Source of the DNA: Prorocentrum cordatum
Lineage: Eukaryota > Sar > Dinophyceae > Prorocentrales > Prorocentraceae
Length of the DNA: 60,000 nt
Assembly (NCBI GenBank): GCA_963575745.1
Contig: CAUYUJ010020736.1
Span: forward strand, 67,501 to 127,500
Direction of reading: 5' to 3'
The notes under the pieces: generated by a model
Told to the model about the DNA's origin: nothing
Database searches by the model: none
What the model saw: the letters and a program-made list of their open reading frames with translations, nothing else
Position numbers and translations under genes: made by a program
In this document: one piece after another, positions 32,301 to 41,518 of the stretch
Layout of the letters: each line of letters opens with the position of its first letter
Position numbering within the stretch: the first letter of the stretch is position 1

Positions 32301-32402
32301 CCGTTCAATGTTCATCACCGCCATGTCCAGCCTCGGGCGAGAAGCGTATAAAGATGTTTTGCTGGGATGCGAGAAGCCACTCTTGAACAACTCATCGAGC
32401 AT
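29349..32402 (-). CDS. Large unknown protein, main ORF (candidate novel transposase-like)
   Basis: A 1017-residue open frame with protein-like composition throughout. Near the start are HLYTDSSPNSGEE (Asp 57) and SITTDMGTERL (Asp 132, Glu 136), with GHLMPGACLGHGYQGAMDKT between them. A D-x-S-P motif followed by TDMGTE is reminiscent of an RNase H-like nuclease core, but I cannot confirm a DDE triad. The middle is helical (QVEAFRRIPLTSQVAEGYHR). A Ser/Asp-rich linker precedes a C-terminal part ending LEDQRAWLQANGHLEP. The Met at 32402 is internal: coding sense continues upstream in another frame (see 32392-33159). Confidence 0.6.
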   Translation of the reverse strand: MLDELFKSGFSHPSKTSLYASRPRLDMAVMNIERRMLSSRPWSRPEHGRRTIHLYTDSSPNSGEEIMGSLCDIFVPGASVLGHLMPGACLGHGYQGAMDKTMALLWQLWLIAGPRMDTFERFLEDCMSITTDMGTERLTADIGNCLRIFAAKIGLSISPKFASYKRLLEFCVAVPDWHHLVAWCLKASLEALGEWPDILSTLRAHCRFFRNASYRESLVVWLKSHGHGDYSKTLKCFSASFAKWRFETVLEVINSLNKVRHICSLFQPRMLGVLQDAQDFNEIVKHKGNTHFWRWVRGFHMMAHPIERFRTWATACPHPEHQEALKRGKSVQCEQLGRRLQEAPQRVVDLKTHLTDVADRLVLEDVLGDEAVFRDLSFALRRFLPEFKEKFAWVELMPYAFASATDQAVARSIIQQWEVSPRRDHHSMTLLLMDEFEVDVRRIADGCINDAPQRFFLAQVEAFRRIPLTSQVAEGYHRSTKLSKTRGGSSRLPWLLSSNRIWQNLNIVAALEDSPEGRACLECEFRRATRALQTKNALLLKRVKAPISKCVKRTYRLGEFNYFDWEELAADLVAVPPREAEAAEVPEADGGALAAEGHADVGQDGIPPAPENESALVELHGDVDISAAEGVVLKRSYLSAVIGHHDFFSVTVPDHDDPFLFQVLKVVTKPWLVVNPIRAQVRKPVFEVVIQTYSFWGTDRGAGAVVYADGDAGCLNLTACSHARPNMALTDPQCPPLVIMKELHRQGMAMSDQIITHVSGAGPLTVYSVRKVGSRREYLQCLLSWRTLVEQGLGDMRSDAPIDYYKNLLKGNIVPAGQPAKVYKRLLQGELLDELLAGLERPDALEDAGAIALEDGPMPEALDDGSESGGPIGDSPKPASSSSTSSTSSSSSSSSSSSSSSSSSDDLLAPAADVECGPAPVTPEFIGGQRLLIEDRMAISGYFRYRLKCDTHVGCSRSRNALAAQSADFGVYQPIAYLAVWQEMGRDLSRDEHRKQDLEIPLEDQRAWLQANGHLEP

Positions 32403-33159
32403 GGATTGGTAGAGTTCTGGCCAGTGAGCTTGCAGCGTGGCTGCACTCTGCTGTTCCAGATCTTTGAACTTTTTTCAAGAATGCTGTAGCTCTAATGAAC
32501 CGCAATGCGTGCAAGGCCGTCTTCGTAGTGCGGCGATCACCACCGCCAAACTCAGAAACATCCAGCCATTCATTTTGCACGGCATCGGGTTCCGAACATG
32601 CTGGATCGTTGTCTTGAACACGCCGTCGGTACGCTGACATATCTTCTGACGTGGGCCTGGAAACAAAGAGCGACGCCCTCCGATTGCGCAAAACAAATGG
32701 GACGTAACAGCATGCATCTAGGAAGCCTGCTGCCACACAGCGGCCAAGCAACACCGATGTTACCAGCACGTCCGACACGGGCAGCGCGTGCCTCTGCAGA
32801 CAAGGTCGAAGCAACGGGTCTCGTCCGACAAATTCTTGAATTCGTGCAAGATTAATTGGGCCAGTTGATCGGGGCACCAGTTCTGGGCGCCTGCACGGCA
32901 TACCGGTGATGTATGTATATTCGAGAAAACCCACGTGTTCAGCATAAATGCGGTGACCAACATCTGATCTCAGGAGTGCTTGGGTCGAGCTCAGTTGTGT
33001 CCCAGGGTCCAGAAGCCTCCAGTTTGACACAGCAATGCCAAGCAGGTACTTCTCCTCAGCTCGCGGAAGGTCAATGTGGGTGAGGGGCCTGCATAGACGA
33101 TCCAATGTGTCTTTATCCGAAGGTTCAGCCTTTGAGCAAACACCACAAATCGCAACCAT
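32392..33159 (-). CDS. N-terminal part of the large unknown protein
   Basis: Start chosen at MVAICGVCSKAEPSDKDTLD (ATG complement 33157-33159), about 120 bases after an SL-like relic. It has a CGVC pair with a further Cys in RLCRP, a possible metal site. The frame runs to FIRATAFLKK, where the coding strand has an A6 run (+ strand T6 at 32470-32475). With one base fewer the protein would continue as FKDLEQQSAATLQAHWPELY into the 1017-residue ORF, giving about 1,290 residues. After the A-run this frame yields only a short unrelated tail. Confidence 0.55.
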   Translation of the reverse strand: MVAICGVCSKAEPSDKDTLDRLCRPLTHIDLPRAEEKYLLGIAVSNWRLLDPGTQLSSTQALLRSDVGHRIYAEHVGFLEYTYITGMPCRRPELVPRSTGPINLARIQEFVGRDPLLRPCLQRHALPVSDVLVTSVLLGRCVAAGFLDACCYVPFVLRNRRASLFVSRPTSEDMSAYRRRVQDNDPACSEPDAVQNEWLDVSEFGGGDRRTTKTALHALRFIRATAFLKKVQRSGTAECSHAASSLARTLPIHAR

Positions 33160-33281
33160 GAAACGCGGGCCCTGGCATCGTGTGTCGCGTCTTGGCACGT
33201 TTCTGCACGCGGGGCTCGAGAATCTCATCAGGCGAGGAGCCCCGAGAAGGACACAAAATATCTGAATCCGAACCCGAACTC

Positions 33282-33302
33282 ATTCGGCCAAAACGGTTGC
33301 GG
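33282..33302 (-). other. Possible spliced-leader relic (15/21)
   Basis: The minus strand matches SL positions 2-22 at 15 of 21 bases; four of the six differences are transitions. It lies about 120 bases upstream of the chosen start of the large minus-strand ORF, in the right orientation. Weaker than the relic at 26772, and acceptable mainly because of position. Confidence 0.35.
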
Positions 33303-33384
33303 ATGCGTGACAATGCGACAACCAGGAGGCAAGACTTCATCACCTTGCACCAGTATGTCCAGAACGAGAACAAAGCTCGCATTC

Positions 33385-33560
33385 ACGATGCTACGCTATG
33401 CTATGCTATGTGCTGTGAATGCTGTGATATGATATGCTATGCTATACGCTATGCTATGCTACGCTACGCTATGCTTTGCTATGTAACATTTGATGTGTAC
33501 GATGTGCTATGATACGTGCAACGATGTGCTGCGCCATGCTACGCTATGCTATACGATGAT
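33385..33560. repeat. GCTAT pentanucleotide microsatellite
   Basis: tatgctatgctatg and tacgctacgctatg units with drift to gatatg. Confidence 0.9.
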
Positions 33561-34070
33561 ATGACCAATGGTCTGTTCCACCTGAGTGTGCTATGCTGCT
33601 GTGTTGGGGCCCATGCTGCGGTGCTGTTGTCACGTTTAATGATACGATGTTGCTGTGCTGAGCTGGCAGGTATAGGGAGGAGGGGCTAGATGGAGGAGGA
33701 TGTAAGGACCAAAGGAAGAACGAGAGGAGGGAAGGAGAGAAAAGAGGAAAGTTTTCGCTTATCTCCCGAACCTCTCTGGGAGGGCCCAGGCACCTCCTAT
33801 CCCGTACGTGGGGACCTAACAGCGGGCCACCCCACGTGCAGCTCTGTGTTATGAGGGTGCCGTTCGGAGGCGAGGATGGTCAATAACGGGGTAGGTTCGC
33901 TTGCCTCTTATATCCAGGACGCCAGCGGCGCATCACCGGCCGTTCCTTGGGAGTTTGTCGAAGTGGTGCGCAGCATCGGAAGCCGTGACGCAGCGCGCAT
34001 GCTAGCTATCAAGTAGCCGTCGGCCCATCCCGCCACCGTGCTTGGGTTTTGGGTCGGAGTCCTCATGGAC
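33561..34070. other. Unique sequence, no supported gene
   Basis: Mixed composition with a purine patch near 33680-33750. No ORF of interest. Confidence 0.4.
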
Positions 34071-34074
34071 GCTT

Positions 34075-34320
34075 CCTGGGGTCTCTCGAAAGGGCTCTCG
34101 GGGGCCTCTGCGGGGCAGTTTGGAAGCCTCCTGGGGGCTGCTTTGGGGCCTCTTGGGGGCTCTCGGGGGCCTCCTGGGGCCTCTTAGGTCCTCCTGGGGG
34201 CCTCTTGGGACCGAAAGCTCGAAATGTCCGTTCGGGTTCCCTGTCTGGGCCCCCTCTTGGGGCCGTCCTGGGGCCCTCTTGGGCCGTCCCGGGGACCCCT
34301 TGTGCCGTCTTGGGGTCCGG
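34075..34320. repeat. GGCCTCTTGGG-type degenerate repeat island 2
   Basis: ctcttgggggctctcggggg, cctcctggggcctctt and similar phrases, same orientation as island 1. Confidence 0.8.
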
Positions 34321-34620
34321 TAAGGGCTTCGCCCTCTGCCGCGGGCCCCCTCTCCATCATTATGGAATATGCAGGAGCCATGTTGGGATGCCTGGGCGCC
34401 GTCGCGAAGCAGTATCACGACCTCGTGCGAGGACGATTGGTAATCTTCAAGACAAATGGAGATTCAGATGATAGCGTTGAGCTCTGTGCCTTTTGCGAAC
34501 TTTCCATCATGCTGTGTATCGGCTGCCCACTTGCAACGACTGTGGGCTGCCTGAGGCTACGTCGGGCAAAATCGTGCGGCTTGGACGGTCTTGGGGTTCA
34601 TCGGCGTTTGTTACGAGGGA

Positions 34621-34843
34621 GCGTGGCTTCGGGGACGCGGACATGGTGTAATTTACCAGCGATCGTGGCCTAGGGGACGCGACCAGTGTGTAGTTTTCAA
34701 GGGCTCGTGGCCTCGGAGACGCGAATACTGAGGAATTTACCAGCGACCGTGGCCTCTGGGACGCGAAATTGGTGCATTTGAGGGGGGCTGTAGCCTCGAG
34801 AGCGCGAACATGGTGCACTTTCACGAGAGATCGTGGCGTCGGA
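34621..34843. repeat. 42-bp minisatellite, left segment
   Basis: gtggcctcggggacgcgaac followed by atggtgtaatttaccagcga recurs every ~42 bases (gtggc near 34623, 34665, 34707, 34749, 34832). It is the same family as 35873-36595, from which LINE D separates it. Confidence 0.85.
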
Positions 34844-35631
34844 TGCGTGGGCCGACCACTTTGCTAAGGCAGGAGCCTCTGATATTGCCGTCTCAGAGGG
34901 TCCTGCGGAGGCGCACAACAGAGCGCTAAAGGAGGCGAAGCTATTCTCCTCGAGAATAGCTTCGCCTCCTTAGTGGGCAGTTGCTCAGAGTGGGCAGTTG
35001 CTCAGAGTTGAATTAGCTCACGAGGCTAGGCAGTTGCTCAGAGTCGAATTAGCTCAGCGTCGAATTCGCTCACGAGGCTGGGCCGAGGTGCTGGCCCCGC
35101 GGCCCACTAGGCACCCTACTGCAGCCCAACCAGTCAGTGTCACGGGCCACGACCTTTGCTGGGTACAGTCCAAAGGCGAGGTTCGATGCAGGTTGTGCAA
35201 CATGGTAGCACGCACGAAGCGTGCGCCGACGGAGTACCAGCGTGCTTCGGCTGACAGTTTTCTTTACCGGCTCAGTGCTGGCGACGCGGTGGTTTGGGGG
35301 GCGCCATTTTTTGTCGTCGATTGGCATGGTCGCGATGCCAGACGGTTCCGACGTGGCGGTGCCACCGTTGCCCGCCCCACCTGTGGCTACGTCCTCCGCC
35401 ATGGACATGTTCCGCGCCATGGGGCATGACTCGCGGCACGACTGTGTTCAGAGCGGGCTGGCTTTCTGTTGCCAGTGCTGTGGAGCATATCAGGAGGGGG
35501 CGTGCAACGCCAAGAAGTGTCGAGCTGCTTGCAAAGGGGTGCCCAAGTCAAAAAGCTCCCTTGCGGGGGCGGCCGTGCGCGTACGGAGAATTCTGGCTGG
35601 CCGCCACCCCGTCTCCAATGTGGCCCTCTAA
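34844..35631 (+). pseudogene. LINE D RNase H end and C-terminal zinc motifs
   Basis: In order: AWADHFAKAGASDIAVSEGP and AHNRALKEAKLFS (RNase H end), an inverted duplication, repeated gggcagttgctcagag units, then HDLCWVQSKGEVRCRLCNM in one frame. It ends with HDCVQSGLAFCCQCCGAYQE and GACNAKKCRAACKGVP in another frame, stopping at 35631. The last block parallels LVACLRCGAYGTRYARNLAG at the end of LINE B, so a C-terminal Cys-rich knuckle is a shared feature of the family. Frames change at least twice. Confidence 0.6.
34926..34973. repeat. 22-bp-arm hairpin inside LINE D
   Basis: ggaggcgaagctattctc (in 34931-34948) and gagaatagcttcgcctcc (in 34952-34969) are perfectly complementary across a 3-nt loop; with one bulged A the stem extends to 34926-34973. 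Tandem gggcagttgctcagagt copies follow directly. Confidence 0.85.
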
Positions 35632-35872
35632 GACAGGGGCCCCCCGTCTCCCCTGCTGCTGCCCGTCCCTTTTGGGCGCAGTGCCGGAGTGGCTTCGGTG
35701 GACTCCCCCTTACCAGGGGGGGCACAGCCAGGTTGGTACCCCGCGTGGGTGCCATTGGTGATGCCGTATACTGCTGACTGGGGTGCGTTCAGTGCACTCC
35801 CGTGGTCAGAGCTCGCCCGAGGAGAAGTTCACCTCGGCGAGCGGCGCTGATGAAGTCTGATCTTAGATAGGG

Positions 35873-36595
35873 TCGTGGCGTCGGAAACACGAGTGTTGCG
35901 CAAGTTGCAGGGGACTGTGGCTTCGGCAGCGCGAGCAGGGCGTAACTGGCAAGGGATTGTGGCTTCGTCAGCGCGAAGATGGTGCATTTTGCTAAGGATT
36001 GGAGCCTCGGCAGCGCGAGTTTGGCGCAACTTGCGATGGATTGTAGCTTCAGCAGCGCGAATTCGGTGCAATTTGTTGGGGACTGTGGCCTCGGCAGCGA
36101 GAGTACGGTGCAATTTGCTGGAGATTGCGGCTTCGAGAGCGCGAGTCTGGTGCAAATTGCGGTGGGTTGTGGCTTCGGCAGCGCGAGTATGGCCGAATTT
36201 GCAAGGGATTGCGGCCTCGGCGGCGCGAGTATGGCGCAATTTGCAGGGGACTGGTCTCGAGAATGCGTATTTGCACAATTTACAAAAAGGATTGTGGCGT
36301 CGTAAACACGAGTATGGCGCAATATGCGGGGGATTGTGGCTTCGGCAGCGCGGATACGGCGCAATTGGCAAGGGATTGTGGTTTCGGAGAGTGTCGCAAT
36401 TTGCTCACGCTTGTGGCTTCGGGAGCGTAAACCAACCGCAATTCGAAACGGATTGAGGCCTCGGCAGCGCGAGCACGGTGCAATGCAATTTGCAAGGGAT
36501 TGTGGCTTCGGCAGCGCGAGCATGATGCAATTTGCACATGATTGTGGCTTCGGCAGCCCGAGCCCATTGCAATTTGCAAGGGTTTCTGGCCTTAG
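35873..36595. repeat. 42-bp minisatellite, right segment, ~17 units
   Basis: Unit gattgtggcttcggcagcgc then gagtatggtgcaatttgcaa. Because 42 is divisible by 3, both strands hold open frames (minus 273 residues, with RCRSHNPLQIAPYS repeating; plus 193 residues). I regard these as array-coded, not genes. Confidence 0.95.
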
Positions 36596-36599
36596 GTGT

Positions 36600-36840
36600 G
36601 CAGATTTCAATTTTTAAAACTTGTCACACGACCCACAGGAAATTCTGAGAACCTTCCTGGGGGATGGTCGCCCGGGCCCTTTTCGGGTCCCCCCCCTCGC
36701 GCGGACACTGACCATATACAGTAGAAAACTGACAGGAAGGCTATCACATTGGAGACTGGAATTTGGAGCTGGCGCAAGGCATTGCAACCCTCTCCCTCGC
36801 CGCCTGGTGGCCCCGCAACGGGGCCGGCGGATACTGTCGC
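36600..36840. other. Unique sequence, no supported gene
   Basis: Junction between the minisatellite and a GTC microsatellite. Nothing recognised. Confidence 0.35.
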
Positions 36841-37015
36841 TCTCGTTTTCGTCGTCGTGGTAATCGTCATGGTCGTCGTCGCCGTCGTCGGCGCCATTGC
36901 CAGCGCCGTCGTCGTGGTCGTCGTGGTCATTGGTCGTTGTCGTCGCCGTCGTCGTCGTTGTCGTCGTGGTCGCCGTGGACGTCGTCGTCGTCGTCGTGGT
37001 CGCCGCCGTCCCCCG
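36840..37015. repeat. GTC/CGT microsatellite
   Basis: cgtcgtcgtggtcgtcg array. Confidence 0.95.
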
Positions 37016-37500
37016 AGCATCTGGGTAGGGGGGGTGCTGCACGGGTGTAGCTCTCCTCGTGCGCGTGCCGGCGCCGTGGAGCGGGGGTGCCGCACTGCGT
37101 TCCCGCGGAAGCGCTTGCCCCATTTCTGCGCCTTTGGTTGCTCCAAGTCGTGTTCCCGCTGCAGCGCGGGCTTTTTCGGTCCTTCCAGAGAGGCCCCGAA
37201 ATCTAGACAATGCCCCCCCCCCGAAAAAGCATTGGAAGTGATTGTGCATTCGTTGTTCGTTGTTTTCTTGGGTGCAGAACCCCACCTTGGGGCGTTGTCG
37301 CTTCCAGGACGTTTCAAGCGGGAGCCCCGTTGCTGCTTTGAGAAGGCGATGTTGAAATCAGAGCCAGCGGGTGCTCTCCATCAGCCCCGCCTTGTGTGGA
37401 GCTTGTCGGGGAGCCCAAGGAGCTAGACATGGAACCACGGCTCCAGACCAGCCCAGACCTCTCGAAGACGATCCACTTACCCTTCAAGGAACCCAGTGCT
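37016..37500. other. GC-rich unique sequence, no supported gene
   Basis: ORFs on both strands are extensions of the microsatellite frames. No motif seen. Confidence 0.35.
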
Positions 37501-37680
37501 ATGCCATGACATGCTGTTCGGTGTTGTGTTCGGCGCCCCTGTGCGATGCCATGTTTGGCGTTGCAATGCTTTGTGATGCAACGCTTCACTGCGCAATGCC
37601 ACGCCATGCTATGGCATGCTTCTCTTTGCCGTGCTCTTCTCCGCCATGCCATGCCGTGTTCTACGATGCATCGCGCACCT
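37500..37680. repeat. ATGCC/GCAATGC degenerate pentamer repeats
   Basis: atgccatgc, gcaatgcc and gctatggcatgc phrases. Related in style to 33385-33560. Confidence 0.7.
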
Positions 37681-38955
37681 TCTCGCGATCATCGCCCTGC
37701 TCGACATCCGACTATGCGAATAGAGAGGATACCTACGCCATGGTGAGGGATGGGACGGAGGGGCGGGACGTCAGATATGACGCGAGGGCACCTAGCTTGT
37801 TTTCCTCCCCCTCCCGTTCTCGTCCTCCGCCTCCTCCTTTGTCTGCTTCCGCTCCCCCTGCTCCCCCTTTCCCAAACATCTTTTCGTTGTGAGATGTTGT
37901 GGGACTTACGACGGGACAGTCGTCAAAAACAATCCAGGATGGAAAACCGGTCCCGGGGAAGAGGTGCGGACTTTTGGGATGAAACGCCGATCCCGAGAAA
38001 GAGGTCCAGTTCTTCGGGGTTGGAGTCGCGATGGCGAAGATCTGGATCAGAGACCAGCGCCCGCGTCATGGCGAAGTGAACTTGCCGCAGGGGTCAGGGG
38101 GCGAGAGAGATCGCTCCCCTTGCAGCGTCCATATCCAGAACTTCTGGTGTCCTGCCCTGGGTCCCCGGGGGAGCCGGGGGAGTGGTTCATATGAACGCGT
38201 TCTCACCAGCAGGGGCCAGCAGATGTCCCCAGATCTACGGTTCCTGGATGCTCTGGGGCCACACCGCCGAGGCCGTCGATGTGTGTGTGTGTGTGACACG
38301 CTCTGGTGGTATGCCCCTGTGGCAAACTTCACGTGATCGGGCAGGTTGGAGCGGCCTGGGATTCATTAGTTTGCCGTATAGGTTTGCATGTGTTGTCATG
38401 CCAGGAGATGCCCACGTCTGTGACGAACGCCAAGATCGCCCTGCTGGATTTTGATTTGAAGAAGCACAAGATGTCGATGGGCGAGCCCATCCATTCGCCT
38501 GCTGTGTGCCATAACCCCGCGCACAGCGTGCGCTGAAAGCACTGGGCTGGACTGCAGGACATGTGGTATGAGCAGAGCAGCGTGAGCAATGATCATGGTT
38601 GTGCTGTTTGCAACGGGTGCGGCACTGCCCCAACATTCTGATGCCTGATTCGTGCGGTGTGCGTTCCTCCAATGTTCTCGCTGCACTCGTTCAGCAGTAG
38701 TGCGCGTGTCCTGCAGCTGGTTGGCGCTGGTGTTGCTCGGTCACCGTGCAGATGCTACTGCCATCTGCGGCCCTCGCATAAGCCACCCCTATCTGCCGAA
38801 GGGGTGAACATCGTGATCGACGATCCCGCGGAGCTCGAGAAGGCCTGCGGGAGGGATGCTGCGCATGTCGGTGCGATGCAGGGGCCAAGCAGGGAGGCGC
38901 GTGCCACTGCGGCGGCACGGCGCACGGAGTTGGGAGGGGTTTCGGCGCAGAGTCC
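37681..38955. other. Mostly unique sequence with one possible exon
   Basis: No strong gene. At about 38796-38880 a plus-strand frame reads LSAEGVNIVIDDPAELEKAC then GRDAAHVGAMQ, which is protein-like, but no splice partners or family are evident. A gtgtgtgtgt run lies at 38280-38295. Confidence 0.3.
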
Positions 38956-38974
38956 CGCAACTGGCCCATGCCAG

Positions 38975-39130
38975 AGTTCCTCCTTCCTCCCTCCTCCCTC
39001 CTCCCTCCTCCTCCCTCCTCCCTCCTCCCTCCTCCCTCCTCCTCCCTCCTCCCTCCTCCCTCCCTCCTCCCTCCTCCCTCCTCCTCCTCCTCCTCCTCCT
39101 CCTCCTCCTCCTCCTCCTCCTCCTCCTCCC
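38975..39130. repeat. CCTCCCT / CCT microsatellite
   Basis: ctccctcctccctcctcctc units. Confidence 0.95.
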
Positions 39131-39219
39131 GCTGGCGATGCCAGGAATCTGGGGCAGCGCGGACGGCGGGCCAGGAGTTTGCAGAACGTTGGTGCTGATT
39201 CATGCTCTAGAGCCTGAGA

Positions 39220-39379
39220 TCAAGTCGGGCCTGTCCCTCTAGAGGTGGAACATTCAAACATAGTCAAAACATAGTCTGGGGACTATGCTTGGAGTACATT
39301 TTGACCTTTTTGGTGTATTGTTTGAATATTTTTTATGTTTCGTCGACAATCCCCCTGTAGGGGGACACGCCCGACTTAA
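39220..39379. mobile_element. MITE of the GTCGGGC family, member 2, with 8-bp duplication
   Basis: Left end tcaagtcgggcctgtccctc; the reverse complement of the right end is ttaagtcgggcgtgtccccc. The 160-bp AT-richer element is flanked by gcctgaga at 39212-39219 and 39380-39387, an apparent 8-bp target duplication. It is non-coding. An 8-bp duplication would suit a hAT-type transposase, by inference. Confidence 0.7.
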
Positions 39380-39387
39380 GCCTGAGA

Positions 39388-40010
39388 GGTGCGAGCAGTT
39401 TTTAGAGCCAGATTCGGAAAGAAAGACAGCAGGAGCCGCAGCGGGCACACGTGGGGCAGCGAAGCTGTGACGAGCAGAGACTCAGCGCGCGAGACGGTTT
39501 GAGTCGAAGTTGTCGAGCTTTGGGGGAAGGAGGCAGCGATGGACAGGGCAGGAGGGAGCAGGGAGTGATTGGCTTCTCCATCAGACAACCGGTTGAGGGG
39601 CACGAGAGATGTGTTCTGGTAAGGGAGGAGGCGCCAAGCTATGTATCTATATGCACATCGAATACTGCATCCCGCCTGCTGGCGTCTGAACTGCCATGGG
39701 GGCTGGTGATGCGTCTTCGGGGGCCGAAGCGAAGTCCCTGGGCGGATCCGTCCAACAGGACCAAGTATTGAACCTATATAGAGCACTGTTGGAGCCGTCT
39801 ATTCCGAATTGCTCAATCAGCGTGATTGGGTGGATCATGTTTGGGGGGAGGTGGTAACAATGGGGCGTCCCTCGTGGGGCGTGAGGGGTGGATCGCAGTC
39901 GGGGGTGGGCTCGGTGGGCGTGGGCGCGCCGGGACGGGCCGTCGGGCGGGGCGGCCCTGGGGGGTGTTTCTTGCGCTCGGGCACTGTTGGATGGCGTGTT
40001 GCTCCGCCAG
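39388..40010. other. Unique sequence, no supported gene
   Basis: Open frames on both strands up to 136 codons without motifs. G-rich patch at 39840-39965. Confidence 0.4.
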
Positions 40011-40014
40011 TTAC

Positions 40015-40115
40015 AGCTCCCCTCCTCCTACTGTTCCTCCTACTGTTCCTCCTCCTCCTCCTGCTGCTGCTGCTGCTCCTCCTCCTGCTGCTCCTCCTCC
40101 TGCTCCTCCTGCGTT
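40015..40115. repeat. CCT/CTG microsatellite
   Basis: cctcctcctgctgctgctcc run. Confidence 0.9.
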
Positions 40116-40284
40116 GGATAGCCCACCGCGCTTCGGCGCGGCACGCCATCCACTCCTGGCTCCCCAGGCGCCGAAGCGTCCCGAGCCTCTCCGGGCCCCC
40201 CGCCCCGAGGAGCGGGGCGGCGTGCTGTCCGCTCGGCCAGGCACGCGGCGACACGCGGGGCAACGCTCCCGGCCAGAAGCCTCC

Positions 40285-40900
40285 CGGAGGAGAGGAGGAG
40301 GAGGGGGAGGGGGAGGGGGAGGAGGAGGAGGAGGAGGAGGAGGAGGAGGCGGAGGAGAGAGGAGGAGGAGGAGGAGGAGGAGGAGGAGGAGGAGGAGGAG
40401 AGGAGGAGGAGGAGGAGGAGGGAGGAGGAGGAGGAGGAGGAGGAGGAGGAGGAGGAGGAGGAGGAGGGAGGAGGAGGAGGAGGAGGAGGAGAGAGGAGGA
40501 GGAGGAGGAGGAGGAGGAGGGGGAGGAGGAGGAGGAGGAGGAGAGGAGGAGGAGGAGGAGGAGGAGAGGAGAGGAGGAGGAGGAGGAGGAGGAGGAGAGA
40601 GGAGGAGGAGGGAGGAGGAGGAGGAGGAGGAGGAGGAGGGAGGAGGAGGAGGAGGAGGAAGGAGAGGAGAGGAGGAGGAGGAGGAGGAGGAGGAGGAGGA
40701 GGAGGAGGAGGAGGTAGGAGGAGGAGGAGGAGGAGGAGGAGGTGGAGGAGGAGGAGGAGGAGGAGGAGGAGGAGGAGGAGGAGGAGGAGAGGAGGAGGAG
40801 GAGGAGGAGGAGGAGGAGGAGGAGGAGTGAGGAGGAGGAGGAGGAGGGGGGTGGAGGGGAGGAGGAGGAGGAGGAGGAGGAGGAGGGAGGAGGAGCTCTG
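40285..40900. repeat. Long GGA microsatellite (~615 bp)
   Basis: Nearly pure gga/gag with frequent single-base phase slips, so Glu, Gly and Arg runs alternate within each frame. Confidence 0.98.
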
Positions 40901-40904
40901 CAGG

Positions 40905-41080
40905 CTCGGGTTCGCGCCCGCTGCTGCTGCAGGCGCGGCGGCCGGCAGGAGCGGCAGGAGGAGCGGAGGCGGCGGGCGGAGCGGAGGGCGTCCGGAGGGG
41001 GCCCCGTGGGGAGGTCCGCCAGAAGGAGATGGACTTCACAAAGGACAAGATCAAGAAGATCACCGACGCAGGACCCTCAC
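40905..41080 (+). CDS. Possible short exon, unknown
   Basis: After the microsatellite a plus-strand frame reads EVRQKEMDFTKDKIKKITDA, ending at GACGCAG before a CCT tract. Charged, helix-forming composition suggests real coding sequence, but neither boundary is supported. Confidence 0.25.
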
Positions 41081-41200
41081 TCCTCCTCCCCCTCCCCCTC
41101 CTCCTCCTCTCTCCCTCCTCCTCCTCCTCCTCCCTCTCCTTCTCCCCTCATCCTCCTCCTTCCTCCTCCTCCTCCTCCTCCCACCTCCTCCGCCTCCTCT
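41080..41200. repeat. CCT microsatellite
   Basis: ctcctcctctctccctcctc run. Confidence 0.9.
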
Positions 41201-41480
41201 CACGAGCAGCGAGCATATATATCCACCTCCGTGCTCTCGCGTTCTGCACTCCGAGGCGCAGGACCCTCAGTACCTTTTGACCGATCCCCATCCCCCCCCC
41301 CAGGTCGTGGGGTTTCAAGCCAGCGTCCCACCATCCCAGGTTGGGGATTACGCCCCTCGAAGCCCGGAGGGAACAGGCTATATCCCCAGCAGGGGGGTAG
41401 ATCGGCAAGCGGGGCTCAGGCCACGCCAGTGGGGATGGGGATCAGTTAAACGGTGCTCTGACCCATGAAGCTTTCTCTAG

Positions 41481-41518
<38 letters not shown>

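Larger units (their letters stand above)
34844..35872 (+). mobile_element. LINE D: 5'-truncated insertion in the 42-bp array
   Basis: A 1,029-bp block carrying the C-terminal end of a LINE ORF2 sits between two copies of tcgtggcgtcgga (34831-34843 and 35873-35885), a probable 13-bp target duplication. It starts mid-RNase H (AWADHFAKAGAS) and contains the C-terminal cysteine motifs. No A-tail is evident. The 5' truncation and flanking duplication fit target-primed reverse transcription. Confidence 0.65.

Noticed and set aside
34621-36595. Regularly spaced repeats resembling a CRISPR array
   Set aside because: The whole 42-bp unit is repeated with no unique spacers; eukaryotic context.
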